This document shows, one piece after another, positions 5,297 to 7,019 of a stretch of DNA of 7,019 nt. The first letter of the stretch is position 1, and every line of letters starts with the position of its first letter. The notes beneath the pieces were generated by a model. It saw nothing but the letters and a program-made list of their open reading frames with translations. It had not been told where the DNA came from and made no database searches. A program made the position numbers and the translations under genes. Origin of the DNA: JBFLVN01 sp040758475 (GTDB lineage: Bacteria > JAGRBM01); the NCBI GenBank assembly GCA_040758475.1, contig JBFLVN010000199.1, positions 1 through 7,019 of the forward strand, in the 5' to 3' direction.

Positions 5297-6091
5297 TCAC
5301 TCCTTCTTGATCTTTCGAATGGGCATGACGTCGTTGTAGAGCCGGGCGCCGCCGTCGATCGTAAAAAGCTCCCCGGTGCAGAAATCAGCGGCGGGGGATG
5401 CGAGGTAGGTGATCGCCCAGGCGATCTCCTCGGCGTTGCCCGTCCGGCCCCAGGGGATTCGTTTTTTTACCTGCTCCATGAGGGCGGGCGGATACTGGGC
5501 GAGGCCCTCGGTCTCGATCGTGCCCGGGGCGATGGAAAGAACCCGGATGCCGAACTGGGCCCACTCGGCGGCAAGGGAGCGCGTGAGGTTCACGACCGCC
5601 GCCCGGGCGGCGCCGCTGTGGGCCACGCCCGGCGTGCCCCGCTCGGTCGTGATGACCACGTTCACGATCACGCCCCCGGTCTTGATCATGGACTTGGTGG
5701 CGACGGCCTGGGTCATGTACCAGGTGCCGTTCAGGTTCGTGTCGATCACCGCGTTCCAGCCCTTGTGCTGGAGGACGGCGGCCGGAGAGGGGAACTGGCC
5801 GCCGGCGTTGTTGAGGAGGATGTCGATCCGCCCGAACCTGGCGAGGACGGCGTCCACGGTCTTGGTGACTTCTTCGGGATTGCGGATGTTGCAGGGGAGG
5901 GCGATGAAGTCGGCGCCGGCTTCCTTGAGGGCCGCGCTGCCCGAGTCCAGGTGTTCCTGTTTCCTCGAACAGATGGCGATCTTGGCCCCGAGCCGCGCCA
6001 TTTCGAGGGCGGTGGCTTTTCCGATTCCCGTTCCGCCCCCGGTGATGAGGGCGACTTTTCCGTTCAAGAGGCCGTCGGCGAAGACTTTCAT
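5297..6091 (-). CDS. PECR/DECR-like SDR, enoyl-CoA-type reductase family
   Basis: 264 residues. Cofactor motif TGGGTGIG (17-24), SRK at 42-44 after beta-2 (NADP-type), NNAGGQFPSP (94-103) and N119 are all family-like. The canonical Tyr-x-x-x-Lys is absent: the aligned stretch is HSGAARAAVVNL (158-169), with S159 for Tyr and R163 for Lys. The same HSGAARA signature is what I recall of peroxisomal trans-2-enoyl-CoA reductase (PECR) and related SDRs, so the change is a subfamily trait, not decay. APGTIETEG (188-196) and FTIDGG close to the C-terminus are normal. Likely reactions are NADPH reduction of 2-enoyl- or 2,4-dienoyl-CoA; a 3-hydroxyacyl-CoA role is less certain because Tyr is missing. 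The start has GAGG 8 nt upstream (6103-6100). It lies between an acyl-CoA dehydrogenase and a hydratase, which supports an acyl-CoA substrate. Confidence 0.82.
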   Translation of the reverse strand: MKVFADGLLNGKVALITGGGTGIGKATALEMARLGAKIAICSRKQEHLDSGSAALKEAGADFIALPCNIRNPEEVTKTVDAVLARFGRIDILLNNAGGQFPSPAAVLQHKGWNAVIDTNLNGTWYMTQAVATKSMIKTGGVIVNVVITTERGTPGVAHSGAARAAVVNLTRSLAAEWAQFGIRVLSIAPGTIETEGLAQYPPALMEQVKKRIPWGRTGNAEEIAWAITYLASPAADFCTGELFTIDGGARLYNDVMPIRKIKKE

Positions 6092-6118
6092 GGGGATTAC
6101 CTCGCGGGGCGAGGAGAC

Positions 6119-6223
6119 TACCTCACCCCCGGGCCTTCGGCTCGTCCCCTCTCCGTATCGACGGAGAGGGGGATGAGAAAGCCCCCCCTCCCTGCCGATG
6201 CGGGGAGGGGGTTGGGGGTGGGG
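6119..6223. repeat. GC-rich palindromic repeat cluster, copy B
   Basis: Two strong hairpins lie in tandem. The first has arms CCCCTCTCCGT (6146-6156) and ACGGAGAGGGG (6161-6171) with loop ATCG. It extends, past one bulged G, through CTCGT (6141-6145) paired with ATGAG (6173-6177). The second pairs 6184-6195 with 6200-6211 around loop CGAT. A leading GGCCTTCGGC (6132-6141) matches the core of copy A at 787-796, in the same orientation. The cluster fills most of the gap between the acyl-CoA dehydrogenase and SDR genes and may end or attenuate transcription between them. Confidence 0.75.
6202..6223 (+). other. G-quadruplex-prone tract just after the acyl-CoA dehydrogenase gene
   Basis: Four G-runs occur in 22 nt: GGGG (6202-6205), GGGGG (6207-6211), GGGGG (6214-6218) and GGGG (6220-6223), with loops of 1, 2 and 1 nt. 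This satisfies strict quadruplex patterns with four tetrads. The G-rich strand is the template for the minus-strand genes, so an RNA polymerase leaving the dehydrogenase gene would meet it about 10 nt past the stop codon. The first two runs also form one arm of the adjacent hairpin, so the structures compete. Confidence 0.6.
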
Positions 6224-6233
6224 TTTGGCTTCC

Positions 6234-7019
6234 TCAATCGATCTGGAGCCCCTGCATGAAGCGGCGGGAGATGATGAGCCGCTGGACCTGCCCCGTCCCT
6301 TCGAAGATGTCGAAGATCTGGATGTCGCGGAAGAATTTGTCGAGCCAGGGTTCCCGCGGGGAGCCGCGGCCGGCCACGAGTTGGTAGGCCTCGCGGCAGA
6401 TTTCCTTGGAAATCTTTCCCGCGTAGGCCTTGCTCATGGAGGCTTCCTTGGAGTTCGGAATCCCTTTGTCGGCGAGCCAAGCCGCGTGCCAGATGAGGAG
6501 CCGGGCGGCGTCGATTTTACGTTCCCAGTCCACGACCTTTTCCGAAAGCGCGCGGTAATGGGGCAGGGGCCGGGAGAGGCAGTAGGCCTCCTTCACGAAA
6601 TCCCGCGCCTCTTCGAAAGCGGCCCGCGTGATTCCGAGGGCCATGGAAGCGACCATGGGCCGGGTCGAATCGAAGGTCTTCATGGCGGTCTTGAAACCGC
6701 CCGCGCCCATTTTCTCGTAATGATCTTCGCCGCCAAGCACCTGGTCCTTGTGGATGCGCACGTCGTCCAGAACCAGCTCGGCCGTTTCGGAGCATCTTAG
6801 GCCCATCTTTTTTTCGATTTTCCCGCAGTAGAAGCCCGGCGTCCCTTTTTCGACGATGAAGGCCCGGTGGGCTTCGCGGCCCTTGGATTTATCCAGCGTG
6901 GCGAAGACGATCACCCAGTCGGCTTTCCCGCCGTTGGTGATGAAGCATTTCCTTCCGTTCAAGATCCAGTAGTCACCGTCCTTGCGGCAGGTGGTGGAGA
7001 TTCCCGAAACGTCCGATCC
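6234..7019 (-). CDS. Acyl-CoA dehydrogenase, C-terminal two thirds (cut by window edge)
   Basis: The frame is open to the right edge. 261 residues are visible of an expected ~380; the missing part is the N-terminal helical domain. The visible protein begins GSDVSGISTTCRKDGDYWIL, the conserved AGSD loop and beta domain, then FITNGGKADW, the FAD-contacting stretch. KMGLRCSETAELVLDDVRI and the C-terminal helical domain follow. The catalytic base is present: E240 of the fragment in IFEGTGQVQRLIISR, equivalent to the Glu of medium-chain enzymes. The expected role is FAD-dependent alpha,beta-dehydrogenation of an acyl-CoA, passing electrons to ETF. Unusually, the family's R-x-x-F-G near the FAD/dimer contact reads RPLPH, and the usual GG-x-G loop reads AGRGS, so the substrate or FAD environment may be atypical. 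It is first in the visible minus-strand set and is separated from the SDR gene by 142 nt holding repeats. Confidence 0.9.
   Translation of the reverse strand, partial: GSDVSGISTTCRKDGDYWILNGRKCFITNGGKADWVIVFATLDKSKGREAHRAFIVEKGTPGFYCGKIEKKMGLRCSETAELVLDDVRIHKDQVLGGEDHYEKMGAGGFKTAMKTFDSTRPMVASMALGITRAAFEEARDFVKEAYCLSRPLPHYRALSEKVVDWERKIDAARLLIWHAAWLADKGIPNSKEASMSKAYAGKISKEICREAYQLVAGRGSPREPWLDKFFRDIQIFDIFEGTGQVQRLIISRRFMQGLQID

Noticed and set aside
5234..6259. 341-codon open frame on the plus strand opposite the PECR-like SDR
   Set aside because: A Gly/Asp/His-rich shadow of a clear SDR coding region, typical of the antisense frame in high-GC genes.
6118..6480. Minus-strand open frame spanning the repeat and the end of the dehydrogenase gene
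   Set aside because: The frame is translated repeat plus an out-of-frame portion of a well-supported acyl-CoA dehydrogenase gene.

Overview
The window is high-GC bacterial DNA with tightly packed genes, ATGA overlaps and good Shine-Dalgarno sites. It carries acyl-CoA and short-chain dehydrogenase type genes and two GC-rich palindromic repeat clusters between genes. This fits a free-living environmental bacterium with expanded fatty-acid or CoA metabolism, such as a proteobacterial or related uncultured lineage. The sequence alone does not fix the taxon. No rRNA, tRNA, CRISPR array, transposase or origin is visible.

Layout. (1) About 1-870, plus strand: an unrecognised charged protein whose middle part resembles small-terminase/HTH-type helical proteins. 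Its last ~50 codons read through a palindromic repeat cluster. (2) 870-1061: intergenic region ending in a near-consensus sigma70-type promoter. One perfect and one partial inverted repeat of the TGACCA type overlap its spacer and lie just downstream of its -10. (3) 1062-3505, plus strand: a three-gene operon of a classical SDR oxidoreductase, a TetR-family regulator overlapping it by ATGA, and a ketopantoate-reductase-like NAD(P)-binding protein. The regulator probably binds the repeats at the operon promoter and so controls itself and both enzymes. (4) 3511-3888, minus strand: a small orphan receiver-like protein, convergent with the operon. The two stop codons share one small palindrome. 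(5) 4027-7019, minus strand: a CoA-type gene set, in transcription order an acyl-CoA dehydrogenase (cut by the right edge), a PECR/DECR-like SDR, a two-hotdog MaoC-type (R)-specific enoyl-CoA hydratase and a PaaI-type thioesterase. The dehydrogenase and SDR are separated by a second repeat cluster with two strong hairpins and a G-quadruplex-prone stretch.

How they may work together (inference): the minus-strand genes supply oxidation of an acyl-CoA to an enoyl-CoA, hydration to an (R)-3-hydroxyacyl-CoA, an NAD(P)-dependent redox step, and release of free acid and CoA. This is a beta-oxidation-like or acyl-CoA-remodelling module for an unknown substrate. The plus-strand operon looks like a ligand-controlled redox unit, possibly responding to a related acyl-CoA or hydrophobic compound. 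I see no clearly new defence or mobile system. The points most worth a second look are the promoter/operator architecture, the repeat-derived protein tail, the G4/hairpin cluster inside the CoA operon, and several enzymes with altered catalytic motifs.
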